Translations under genes and position numbers: made by a program
Shown: positions 55,813 to 64,000 of the stretch, in pieces
Layout: the number at the start of each line of letters is the position of its first letter
Position numbering within the stretch: the first letter of the stretch is position 1
Notes under the pieces: model-generated
Database searches by the model: none
The model's input: the letters and a program-made list of their open reading frames with translations, nothing else
Told to the model about the DNA's origin: nothing
Assembly (NCBI GenBank): GCA_016703265.1
Contig: JADJCK010000014.1
Span: 29,312-93,311, forward strand
Reading direction: 5' to 3'
Length of the DNA: 64,000 nucleotides
Source: a bacterium
Lineage (GTDB): Bacteria > Krumholzibacteriota > Krumholzibacteriia > LZORAL124-64-63

Positions 55813-57318
55813 CTACCCGCGCTTCACCAGCGACATCATCACCGGCAGGTCCGCCTTCGTGAGCGCCCGCGTGAGCAGGACCGCCGGCACGTACAGCAGC
55901 ACGGCCAGGCCGATGACCGTGAACGTCGGCCCGACGCCCGCGTCGATGGGCAGGGCCAGCCAGGTGGTGCCCCAGCGGGGCATCAGCAGCTGCGCCAGGC
56001 CCGAGGTGCAGATCCAGGTCGCCAGCAACGCCACGGTGGCGTTGAACAGCGAGCGCATGATGGGCAGCTGCAGCCCGGCCCGCCGGATGTAGTACCAGTG
56101 CATCAGCGTGCTGACGGCCTGGCTGGCCACCACCGCGACGCTGGCGCCCATGTAGCCGTACCGGGGAATGGCCAGGACGTTGACCACGAGGTTGAAGGTC
56201 AGCGAGACGAGGGCGATGACGACGAACGAGCGCTCCCGCCCGGCGGTGTAGAGCATCCGGTTCAGCACGCTGGTCGCCGCGATGAACGGCATGCCCCAGA
56301 TCACGACCCGGAAGACGCGGATGGAATCGGTGAACCCGGCCTCGCCCTTCACCAGCCACATCGTGACGGGCTCGGCGGCCAGCATGAACAGGAGCGTGAC
56401 CGGCATCACCAGCAGGTGCAGGTAGCGCAGTGCACGTTCGCTCACGCGCTCCATGCCGCCCTCGTCCTTGGCGGCGCGCAGCAGCGTCGGGAACATCGCC
56501 GTGGCGAACAATCCCGGCAGGTAGGAGAGGAAATCGAGCGCACGGTGCCCGTTCGTGTACACGGCGACGGCATCGCGGTCCATGATCGCGCGCAGCAGGG
56601 GCGTGTCGATCTTGTAGTAGAGCACGCCGAACGTCGACGCCAGGAAGATGGGCCAGGCCAGCGTCAGCAGTCCGCGCGACTGCGCCGCCTTCACCAGGTC
56701 GCGACCGGGCGGGTTGAGGATCCAGGGGCCGGTCCCGCGCAGCATCAGCGGCACCATCACCGCCAGCCGCACGACGCGGCTGGCCACGTTGGCCCACATC
56801 ACACCCATGAGTCCGTAGCCGGCGTCGAGCCACCACCAGGCCAGGCCGAAGTAGGCGATCGCCGAGGCGATCTGCCCCCACATCTGCGAGACCACGCGGT
56901 CGTGTGCCTGCAGCACGGCATCGCAGGCCATGGCCGAGGCCTCGATGAACACACCCAGACCCATGATGTACAGGGCGTTGCGTTCGAGCTGCTCGAAGCC
57001 CGACACGACCGCGTAGACGTACAGGCCGACGAAACACAGGAACGCCAGACCCAGGCGGATCTTCAGCGCGGCCCACATCACCGGCATGGTCATGGTGCGC
57101 TCGCGGGTCACCTCGCGGGTGATCAGCGTGCCCAGGCCGTAGTTGGCGATCACCAGCATGATGGTCGAGACGTCGGTGGCCAGGTTCGCGATGGCCATGC
57201 CGTCGGTGCCGAGGATCGGCGCCATCTTGCGGTACACGAAGATGGCGAGGATGCGCCCGGTGAACAGCCCGATGGTCAGGTACAGCGTGTTGCGGGCGAC
57301 CGTGCGGGTCGAGGTCAA
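55813..57318 (-). CDS. Oligosaccharide flippase (Wzx/MATE-like polysaccharide biosynthesis protein)
   Basis: The 501-residue membrane protein has about 14 helices, typical of the MVF/MOP superfamily. Features are RNTLYLTIGLFTGRILAIFVYRKMAPILG, YGLGTLITREVTRERT and the PIFLASTFGVLYYKIDTPLL helix. It would flip lipid-linked sugars across the cytoplasmic membrane. The TTG start at 57316-57318 has GGAGA 6 bases before. No glycosyltransferases lie nearby, so the substrate is unknown. It is divergent from the subtilisin gene. Confidence 0.88.
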   Translation of the reverse strand: MTSTRTVARNTLYLTIGLFTGRILAIFVYRKMAPILGTDGMAIANLATDVSTIMLVIANYGLGTLITREVTRERTMTMPVMWAALKIRLGLAFLCFVGLYVYAVVSGFEQLERNALYIMGLGVFIEASAMACDAVLQAHDRVVSQMWGQIASAIAYFGLAWWWLDAGYGLMGVMWANVASRVVRLAVMVPLMLRGTGPWILNPPGRDLVKAAQSRGLLTLAWPIFLASTFGVLYYKIDTPLLRAIMDRDAVAVYTNGHRALDFLSYLPGLFATAMFPTLLRAAKDEGGMERVSERALRYLHLLVMPVTLLFMLAAEPVTMWLVKGEAGFTDSIRVFRVVIWGMPFIAATSVLNRMLYTAGRERSFVVIALVSLTFNLVVNVLAIPRYGYMGASVAVVASQAVSTLMHWYYIRRAGLQLPIMRSLFNATVALLATWICTSGLAQLLMPRWGTTWLALPIDAGVGPTFTVIGLAVLLYVPAVLLTRALTKADLPVMMSLVKRG

Positions 57319-57447
57319 GTCGGTCTCCAGACGGCGGTGTGGCCGGGTCGTTCCCCGTTGCGGCGCATGCTACCCCAGGATGGGGGGCCGCGACCAGCAT
57401 TCAGGTTAAATTGCGGCCGTTGTGACCTTTGCGTGAGACTGCGTCCA

Positions 57448-57453
57448 TATAAT
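57448..57453 (+). promoter_or_regulatory. TATAAT -10 element upstream of the subtilisin gene
   Basis: A perfect TATAAT lies 52 bp before the ATG in AT-richer DNA. The -35 is poor (CCTTTG at 16 bp spacing, or others). Confidence 0.45.
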
Positions 57454-57505
57454 CTGAGTTCAAGGCCGATTTCCTGAACCCGCGCGCTGCGCCGAGGTGC
57501 CGTTC

Positions 57506-59878
57506 ATGACCCGATCCAACCGGGTGCCGTCCGCTTCGTTCCCGTCGGCGATCCTCGTCGCGGCCCTCACCTTTGCGACACTCGCCCCGGCCGCCCGGAC
57601 CGCGCATGCCGCCCCGGCCCCGCTGCGCGACTACGTCCCGGCCCAGGCAGGGTACCGCCCGCAGGCGAACCCGGTCGCCACGTTCGCGCCCGGTCGCGTG
57701 TTGATCAAGTTCACGCCGGCGGCGCTGCGCCAGGCCTCGTTCGCGGCGCCTGCCGACAAGGGCGGCGCCGTGGCCGGGGCCCGCACGGGGCTGGCCTCGC
57801 TCGACGGGCTGCTTCGCGGCGCGGGCGTCTCGCGCCTGGAGCGCGTGCTGGTCAACGTGGCCGACAAGGCGGCCAGGGCCGAAGCGGCCACCGACCGCTG
57901 GTATGCCGCCACCGTGGCCGCGGACACCGACCTGCCGCATCTCGCGGAGCAACTCGCCGCCGACCCGAACCTCGAAGCGGTGGAACTGGACTGGTACGTG
58001 TTCCCGGCCACCGTTCCCAACGACCCGAACCAGGCCGCCAACTGGGGCCACGACAACACCGCGCAGTTGCCCGCCTACGGCTGGGGCACCACCTGGAACC
58101 ACACCGGGGCCGGCGTCGGCACCGTCGGCTTCGACACGAACGCCCGGTACGCCTGGGGCGGCACGCAGGGCTACGGCAATGCGGACGTCATCATCGCCAT
58201 CATCGACAGCGGCGTCGACACCGCGCATCCCGACCTGCTGCGCGTGCCCGGGTACGACTTCGGCTCGAACGACGGCAACCCCCACGACGAGGGCGCCGCC
58301 GCCGGCCACGGCACCTGCTGCGCCGGCGTTGCCGCGGCCGTCGCCAACAACAGCCTGGGCGCCGCCGGCATCGCCGGCGGCTGCAGCATCATGCCGCTGA
58401 AGATCGCCACGGCCACCGGCTCGATGACGCTGGCGGCCGCCGCCAACGCCCTGTACTTCGCGGCCGACAACGGCGCCGACATCGCCAGCATGAGCTTCGG
58501 CGCCGCGCTCACCAGCAATTCCGTGATGGACGCCGCCATCACCTATGCGAACAACGCGGGCGTGGTGATGTTTGCAGCCACCGGCAACGAGAATGCCTCG
58601 ACCGTCAGCTACCCGGCCATCAACGCCCTGGTGATCGCCGTTGGCGCAGCCTCGCCGTGCGGTGACCGCAAGCGTTCCAGCAGTGCCGGTGCCGACCTGA
58701 ACCCGGGCGTCTCCACCGACCCCAACGGCACCACCTGCGACGGCGAGCGCTGGTGGGGCTCGAACTACGGTCGCACCACCGTCGACCACGCGGGCGCCGT
58801 CGACCTCGTGGCCCCGACCATCCTTCCGACCACCGACATCTCGGGCAGCGGCGGCTACCAGCCCGGCGACTACGAGCCGTTCTTCAACGGCACCTCGTGC
58901 GCCACGCCCTACGCCGCCGGCGTGGCGGCGCTCGTGCGCGCGCAGAACCCGGGCTGGACGCCGGCGCAGGTGCGCGCGCGGCTGACCGGCACGGCCATCG
59001 ACATCGTGAGCGTGGAATCGGTCGCGGGCTGGGACCGCTACACGGGGTACGGCCTGGTCGACGCGCAGGCGGCCGTCGGCGCTCCCGGCGACCTGCCGCC
59101 TTTGGCCGCTTTCGCCACGGAACCTCTCCGCGGCTGCGCACCCTTCAACGTGACCTTCACCGACCAGTCGACAGGACCCATCGACGGTCGCAGCTGGGAT
59201 TTCGGCGATGCCACCACGGACACGGCCGCCGCGCCGACCCACGAATACACCGTACCCGGCTCGTTCGACGTGCGCCTGGTCGTCTTCGGGCCCGGCGGCG
59301 CCGACACCCTGACGGTGCCGGGCGCCGTCGTGGTCGACGGCCCGGTCACCGCGGACTTCACCGGCGACCAGTCCACGGGCGCGGGTCCGCTGACGGTGGC
59401 GTTCACCGACCAGTCGACCGGCGATGCTGCCGGCTGGCTGTGGGACTTCGGCGACGGCCAGACCGACACCGTGCAGAATCCGACGCATGTGTACGCCCAT
59501 CCAGGAGCCTACGATGTCTCACTGACCGTGACCGGCCCCTGCGGCGACGACGTGGAACTGAAACCCGGCCTGGTGACGGTCAGCGGCTTGTCCGGTGTCG
59601 GTGATGTGGCAATCGCCCGCTTCGGACTGGATCGGAACTACCCCAACCCGTTCAACCCGGTGACGACGATCGCCTATTCGCTGGGCAGTCCGGCGCATGC
59701 GCGCCTGGAGATCTTCGACGCCACCGGCCGATTGGTGGAAGTGCTGGTCGATGAGTCACGCGGCGCCGGCCGGCACACCGTGGACTGGCAGCCGGACGGG
59801 CGCGCTTCGGGCGTGTATTTCGCGCGCTTCGCGGCGGAAGGCCGCGTCGCCACGACGCGCATGGTGCTCCTGAAATAG
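57506..59878 (+). CDS. Secreted S8 subtilisin with two PKD domains and FlgD-like tail
   Basis: The 790-residue exported protease has a signal peptide (about 1-34), an I9-like propeptide (about 55-165), a subtilisin domain (about 210-535), two PKD domains (about 538-618 and 622-698; WDFGDATTD, WLWDFGDGQTDT) and a FlgD-like tail from YPNPFNPVTTI. The triad is Asp234 (IIDSGVD), His268 (AGHGTCCAG) and Ser464 (NGTSCATP); the oxyanion Asn is in AATGNEN. Paired Cys beside His268 and Ser464 may form disulfides. ATG 57506 follows GAGGTG; GTG 57497 is an alternative. It is one of two large peptidases here. Confidence 0.93.
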   Translation: MTRSNRVPSASFPSAILVAALTFATLAPAARTAHAAPAPLRDYVPAQAGYRPQANPVATFAPGRVLIKFTPAALRQASFAAPADKGGAVAGARTGLASLDGLLRGAGVSRLERVLVNVADKAARAEAATDRWYAATVAADTDLPHLAEQLAADPNLEAVELDWYVFPATVPNDPNQAANWGHDNTAQLPAYGWGTTWNHTGAGVGTVGFDTNARYAWGGTQGYGNADVIIAIIDSGVDTAHPDLLRVPGYDFGSNDGNPHDEGAAAGHGTCCAGVAAAVANNSLGAAGIAGGCSIMPLKIATATGSMTLAAAANALYFAADNGADIASMSFGAALTSNSVMDAAITYANNAGVVMFAATGNENASTVSYPAINALVIAVGAASPCGDRKRSSSAGADLNPGVSTDPNGTTCDGERWWGSNYGRTTVDHAGAVDLVAPTILPTTDISGSGGYQPGDYEPFFNGTSCATPYAAGVAALVRAQNPGWTPAQVRARLTGTAIDIVSVESVAGWDRYTGYGLVDAQAAVGAPGDLPPLAAFATEPLRGCAPFNVTFTDQSTGPIDGRSWDFGDATTDTAAAPTHEYTVPGSFDVRLVVFGPGGADTLTVPGAVVVDGPVTADFTGDQSTGAGPLTVAFTDQSTGDAAGWLWDFGDGQTDTVQNPTHVYAHPGAYDVSLTVTGPCGDDVELKPGLVTVSGLSGVGDVAIARFGLDRNYPNPFNPVTTIAYSLGSPAHARLEIFDATGRLVEVLVDESRGAGRHTVDWQPDGRASGVYFARFAAEGRVATTRMVLLK

Positions 59879-59879
59879 C

Positions 59880-60545
59880 CTATCCGCGATCGAGCAGCTG
59901 CGCGCAGATGAAGAGATAGCCGCAGGTGGCGCCGGTGTGCGACAGCAGCGCCGGCCAGACCGACTGCCAGCGGACGCGCGTCCAGGTCCAGAATATCGCG
60001 GCGCCGAACACGCCTGCCACCAGCAGCGCCGCGGCGCCCGTCGACGGCGCCAGGCGGCCGATGGTCACGGCATGGTACGACGTGAACAGCATCGCCAGCA
60101 GCACCTTCGCGCCGCGCCCCGTCGCCGGCGAGCGCAGCAGCCAACCGCGCCAGAACAGCTCCTCGGCCGGTCCGTTCACCACCGCCATGAAGAACAGGAA
60201 GCTGCCGGGTGCCGTCGTCGCCAGGCCCCAGTCGCCGAGCGCTGCCTGCAGGCGCGCGGTGTCGGGGAACGCCTGCGGCAGGAGCATGTAGGCCGCCGGC
60301 GGCGCCAGGGCCGACACCAGGCCCAGCGCCAGGCTTGCCTGCAGGCCGCGGCGCGCCAGCCCCAGCTCGCGCAGGTGGACGGCAAGACTGCGACCATCGC
60401 GACGCGCGACCAGCGCGGGCACCAGCAGGCAGAGGATCACGTGGTAGAAAAGGAAGACGAACGGCGCGCTGTGCAGATCCAGCAGGCCGAGGGTGACGAT
60501 GAGCGGACCGGCCAGGGCCGGCAGCCATAGGCGAAGGTTGGTCAT
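59880..60545 (-). CDS. CPBP-family intramembrane metalloprotease
   Basis: The 221-residue protein has about seven hydrophobic helices. The CAAX/CPBP (ABI) motifs are NGPAEELFWRGWLL (EExxxR), FTSYHAV (FxxxH) and LLSHTGATCGYL (His/Thr). These residues bind zinc in Rce1-type proteases. Bacterial members process peptides or signal peptides; this one's role is unknown. ATG 60545 is chosen; a second in-frame ATG at 60557 is possible. It converges on the subtilisin gene with one base between stops. Confidence 0.85.
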   Translation of the reverse strand: MTNLRLWLPALAGPLIVTLGLLDLHSAPFVFLFYHVILCLLVPALVARRDGRSLAVHLRELGLARRGLQASLALGLVSALAPPAAYMLLPQAFPDTARLQAALGDWGLATTAPGSFLFFMAVVNGPAEELFWRGWLLRSPATGRGAKVLLAMLFTSYHAVTIGRLAPSTGAAALLVAGVFGAAIFWTWTRVRWQSVWPALLSHTGATCGYLFICAQLLDRG

Positions 60546-60724
60546 GCCGACCAGCATGGGTCCTGGCCCGCCGCGCCGCAATTCGAACTTCAGGTTGGTT
60601 GGCGATTCGTCGCCGGAACGCGCGCCGGCGCCGTTGATCTGCGTCTATCAATGAAGGAGGCAGGCTGGTAGGATGGTCGGGTTCGCGCCGTATCTTGTCG
60701 TGATCCCGACCTCGAGGTTGGACC

Positions 60725-62434
60725 ATGTCCCGTGTCCTTGCGCGAGTCTTCACGTTTGCCCTGATGCTGCTGGTCGCCAGTGCCGCGTCGGCAACCCCGC
60801 CCCCCGTCGCGGCGCGCCACGGCCTGGTCGCCAGCGACCACCACCTGGCCTCGGCCGTGGGCGCCCGGGTGCTGCAGGACGGCGGCAATGCCGTCGATGC
60901 TGCCGTGGCGACGGCATTCGCCCTGGCTGTCGTCTACCCCGCGGCCGGCAACCTCGGCGGCGGCGGCTTCCTCCTCTACCACGACGCGCAGTCGCGGGCG
61001 GCGAGCTACGATTTCCGCGAGACGGCGCCGGCGGCCGCCACCGAACGCATGTTCCTGGACGAGCGCGGCGCCGTGCGTGACACCAGCAATCACCGCGGGC
61101 CGCTCTCGGTCGGCGTGCCCGGCACCGTCGCCGGCCTGTGGCTGGCGCACCAGCGCCACGGCAGCCGGCCCTGGGCCGAACTGGTGCAACCGGCCATCGA
61201 CCTGGCAGCCGGCGGCTTCGCCTTCTCGCAGGGCATGCGCGACTGGTGCGACTGGCTCGCCTCGACCACCGATCCGCTGCACGCCGCCACGCGCGCCGCC
61301 TTCCTGCCGGACGGCGTCCGCGCCTGCCGCGCGGGAGAAGCGCTGCGCCAGCCCGACCTCGCGGCCACCCTCACGCGCATCCGCGACCATGGTCGCGACG
61401 GCTTCTACACCGGCGAGACGGCGCGCCTGCTCGCGACCTACATGCGCGACCACGGCGGCCTCATCACCGAGGCGGACCTGGCCGCGTACCGCGCCGTCGA
61501 GCGCGAGCCGGTGCGTGGTGCGTACAAGGACCACGAAATCGTCGCGATGGGCCTGCCCTCGTCAGGCGGCATCACGCTGATCGAGATGCTGAACATGCTC
61601 GACAGTGCGGGACTTGAGGGGCTCGAGCACAACGACACCGCCTACCTGCACCTGCTGACCGAAGTGATGCGCCGCGCCTATGCCGATCGTGCGCGCTACC
61701 TGGGCGATCCCGACGCCAGCCCGCCGCCCACCGCCGAACCGATGCTCCGGCGCGAACGCGCCGCGCAACTGGCGCAGTCCATCAACCGGCTGGCGGCCTC
61801 GGCGAGCGACAGCAGCGCGTTCAACGACGCCAACCTGCCGCCCGAGAGCGAGCAGACGACCCACCTCTCGGTGGTCGACGCCGCCGGCGGCGCCGTCTCG
61901 CTGACCTATACGCTGGAGGAATCGTACGGCTCCACGCTGATGGCCCCGGGCACGGGCTTCCTGCTGAACAACGAGATGGGCGACTTCAACGCCGTACCCG
62001 GCCTGACCGACCGCCGCGGCAACATCGGCACCGCACCGAACCTGGTGGCCCCCGGCCGGCGTATGCTCTCCAGCATGACGCCGGTGATCGTGGCGCGGGG
62101 CGGCGTGCCGGTGCTGGTGGTCGGCAGTCCCGGCGGCCGCACCATCATCAACACGGTGCTGCAGGTGGTGCTCAACGTGCTCGCGTTCGACATGGATATC
62201 CGCGCCGCCATCGAGGCGCCGCGCTTCCACCACCAGTGGCTGCCCGACGTGACGCAGTTCGAGGCGCACGGCTTCCCGCCCGAAGTGCGGCGCGCCTACG
62301 CCGCGATGGGCCATCCGGTGAAGAAGCGCGCGCCGCAAGGCATCGCGATGGGCATCACGGTCGACCGCGAGACCGGGTGGCGGTACGGGGCGGCGGACTC
62401 GCGATCGTTTGACGGCGGGGTGGCGGGGTACTGA
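60725..62434 (+). CDS. ggt: Gamma-glutamyltransferase
   Basis: The 569-residue exported enzyme has a signal peptide (1-23) and the Ntn-hydrolase fold that self-cleaves before the nucleophile Thr378 (EQTTHLSVVD). Other signatures are QDGGNAVDAAVATAFALAVV, GNLGGGGFLLYH, RETAPAAAT, GFLLNNEMGDF and MTPVIVARGGVPVLVVGSPGG. It hydrolyses or transfers gamma-glutamyl groups from glutathione and related peptides in the periplasm. GAGGTTGG precedes the ATG. It complements the peptide-using profile (S46, C25, S8, CstA). Confidence 0.94.
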   Translation: MSRVLARVFTFALMLLVASAASATPPPVAARHGLVASDHHLASAVGARVLQDGGNAVDAAVATAFALAVVYPAAGNLGGGGFLLYHDAQSRAASYDFRETAPAAATERMFLDERGAVRDTSNHRGPLSVGVPGTVAGLWLAHQRHGSRPWAELVQPAIDLAAGGFAFSQGMRDWCDWLASTTDPLHAATRAAFLPDGVRACRAGEALRQPDLAATLTRIRDHGRDGFYTGETARLLATYMRDHGGLITEADLAAYRAVEREPVRGAYKDHEIVAMGLPSSGGITLIEMLNMLDSAGLEGLEHNDTAYLHLLTEVMRRAYADRARYLGDPDASPPPTAEPMLRRERAAQLAQSINRLAASASDSSAFNDANLPPESEQTTHLSVVDAAGGAVSLTYTLEESYGSTLMAPGTGFLLNNEMGDFNAVPGLTDRRGNIGTAPNLVAPGRRMLSSMTPVIVARGGVPVLVVGSPGGRTIINTVLQVVLNVLAFDMDIRAAIEAPRFHHQWLPDVTQFEAHGFPPEVRRAYAAMGHPVKKRAPQGIAMGITVDRETGWRYGAADSRSFDGGVAGY

Positions 62435-62439
62435 GCTGC

Positions 62440-64000
62440 GGCATTGCCGGGGCCGGCGGGGCGCCGCCGGCCAGCAGGACGGAGGGTGGTGCGCAGGGTC
62501 CGTTGCGGCTGACGCTGAGGATGGTCACGTCAGGCCAGGTGGCGATGTGCGCCAGCGCCCGGCACTGGTCGAGGACGCTGTTCCAGTTGATGTCGACTTC
62601 TTCTACCGGCGCGGTCAGCGACAGCGCACCGATGTCGTACAGGCTGGTGTTGCTGTCGAGGCCTCAGCCGGTGGAGACGTCTTCAAGGTTCAACCCGCCC
62701 AGCCTAGGCACGCCAGACCAACGGCCACACCTGGAGCTCGGCGCAGGCAGTGACCGCCTTCCATTCCCGGAGGTCCTGCAGCGCAGGTGAGCCGGTACAG
62801 ATCAATCTCGGCGTCCGCCGCGGTGGAAAGCCGTTCAGCGCGCCAGCCCCACAAGGTCCGAGCCATACCGACCGATCAATCCGGGATGGTCCGGCAGCCC
62901 GACCAGGATGTCACCATCGGGCACCAACTGAGCGAGGCCCTGCAGTTGCGGCACCGGCGGCAGGCCCTGCAGGGTGCTCAACCGGGCGCACCGCGCGACC
63001 TGCAGGCGCTCGAGCACCGGCATCGCCGGCAATCCGAAAGGCTGGTCAACTGGTTGCAGCCACTGACCCGGATCTGCCGAAGCTGATCCAACGCCTGCGG
63101 GCCCGACAGGGACAGGAGCCCGTCCAGGTAGCCCAGGTACAATCTCTCCAGTGCAGGTACCGCACCCAGCGCCGACAGGTCGAAGACGCCCGGGCAGGCC
63201 ACGAGAGACAGGTACTGCAATCCGGTATGAAACCCAGGGCCGACAGGTCGATCAGGACATCGCAATCGAAGACGTTCAGGTTCGGCAGCGAAGTCAGCCC
63301 CTCCAGCCCCGTCAACGACCGAAGTGACGGCAACGAGTACAGGTTCAGGTTGTCCACCGAACCGGCTTCACCCAATCCTTCCAGGGAGGTCAGCGAGTCG
63401 CAATAGTTGATCTTCAACGAATGCAACCCCGACAGGCCGCGCAGATCATCAAGCCGGCGCACGCCGGACAGCCTGGTCAGTTCGAGAGATTCCAGATCGG
63501 GAAGTGCCGGCAGCTCCCCGAGGGTACAGTTTGCCGGAAGATCGTACAGCACCAACTCCGCCATGCCGGACTGCCCGCGGAGTCCACCGAGGCCCTCCAG
63601 GGCCGGCAGCTGCGCAATCCGCACCACGTTGAAACACGAGGTCGGCAGGCCATCAGGCTGGCCAATCCGCACACCGGTCAATTTGGAGTTGGCCATCATT
63701 CCACTGCGCGCGCAGATCCTCGGAGTCCGTGCAGACTCCGCAGCTGAGGGGTTGTAGCTGATCTGGACGCTGACGACATTGGTGCCAACCTCACCCAGAC
63801 CGACAAGGCTCATCAGCGAGTCGTTGCGAACAATGGACAGGGTGCCACGCAACGAATCGAGGGCGACCAGCGGAGACAAGTCCCGGATATCCCGGCTCGG
63901 ACCGATGTAGAGATTGCCCTGCACCGTCGTCACCCCGCGTGCGGCGTCCCGTCGGACTGGCTGGTCAGGACGAGTTCCCTCGATGACCCGGGGCTCCGTG
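62440..64000 (-). pseudogene. Decayed leucine-rich-repeat-like gene, enters from the right edge
   Basis: Read leftward, the gene is open from the window edge. It encodes leucine-rich text with about 24-residue spacing (DLSPLVALDSLRGTLSIV; LPALPDLESLELTRLSGVRRL; LEGLTSLPNLNVFDCDVLIDLSALG). Near 63230 it switches frame (LQYLSLVACPGVFDLSALGAVPALERLYL), near 63025 again (MPVLERLQVARCARLSTLQGLPPVPQLQGL), and stops at about 62835. More damaged fragments follow (DIGALSLTAPVEEVDINWNSVLDQC) with an in-frame stop near 62670. Either a decaying surface protein or error-prone assembly near a contig end would explain it. No function is proposed. Confidence 0.7.

Noticed and set aside
62640..62700. In-frame TGA in the leucine-rich remnant as a second selenocysteine codon
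   Set aside because: The gene is frameshifted elsewhere, the flanks show no redox motif, and no suitable hairpin is seen.

Overview
The window is GC-rich, gene-dense bacterial DNA with about fifty protein genes, no rRNA or tRNA that I can recognise, no CRISPR array and no mobile element. Six exported proteins (endonuclease I, a spondin-domain protein, an alpha/beta hydrolase, a cupredoxin, a gingipain-type C25 peptidase and a subtilisin) end in the same kind of 80-90 residue FlgD-like Ig domain starting with a PNPFNP motif. With the TonB receptor, TolC/RND system, S46 peptidase and lipoproteins, this points to a Gram-negative-envelope bacterium of the FCB sphere or a neighbouring candidate phylum (Eisenbacteria/Krumholzibacteria-like). 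That placement is inference.

Layout. 1-12 kb: an edge-truncated GH31 glucosidase, endonuclease I, an HGSNAT-like membrane acyltransferase, an unknown membrane protein, a PNGase F-like lipoprotein, a Spondin_N protein, a secreted hydrolase, an EamA-like protein and a YkgJ-type Cys-cluster protein. 12-17.2 kb: a frameshifted DUF523-DUF1722 gene, then a tight operon of lysine 2,3-aminomutase, two ATP-grasp ligases and a GNAT acetyltransferase. 17-28 kb: Na+/Ca2+ exchanger, old-yellow enzyme, histidine phosphatase with DOMON-like partner, S46 peptidase, lipoprotein cytochrome c, and a YfiR / hybrid kinase pair divergent from a TonB receptor. 28-41 kb: HNH nuclease, cupredoxin, RRM protein with long leader, fatty-acid desaturase, B12-binding radical SAM protein, the 1611-residue C25 peptidase, a third ATP-grasp ligase and a selenoprotein candidate. 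41-57 kb: mainly minus strand, with a coiled-coil protein, SQR-like flavoprotein, RND/MFP/TolC efflux operon, DUF438-DUF2249 pair behind a palindromic operator, HD-GYP protein, ferritin-like protein, CstA and a flippase. 57-64 kb: subtilisin, CPBP protease, gamma-glutamyltransferase and a decayed leucine-rich gene running off the edge.

Most notable. (1) At 40690-41244 an open frame is interrupted only by one in-frame TGA at 40906. Read as selenocysteine it gives a U-G-Y-C redox motif in a thioredoxin-like lipoprotein resembling the N-terminal domain of selenoprotein P, and a hairpin with an AGTTC loop lies at the distance expected of a bacterial SECIS. Ordinary stop-codon gene calling would miss it. 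(2) The kamA-ATP-grasp-ATP-grasp-GNAT operon keeps the residues of a true lysine aminomutase and looks like a pathway for a beta-lysine conjugate distinct from the known AblA/AblB osmolyte route.
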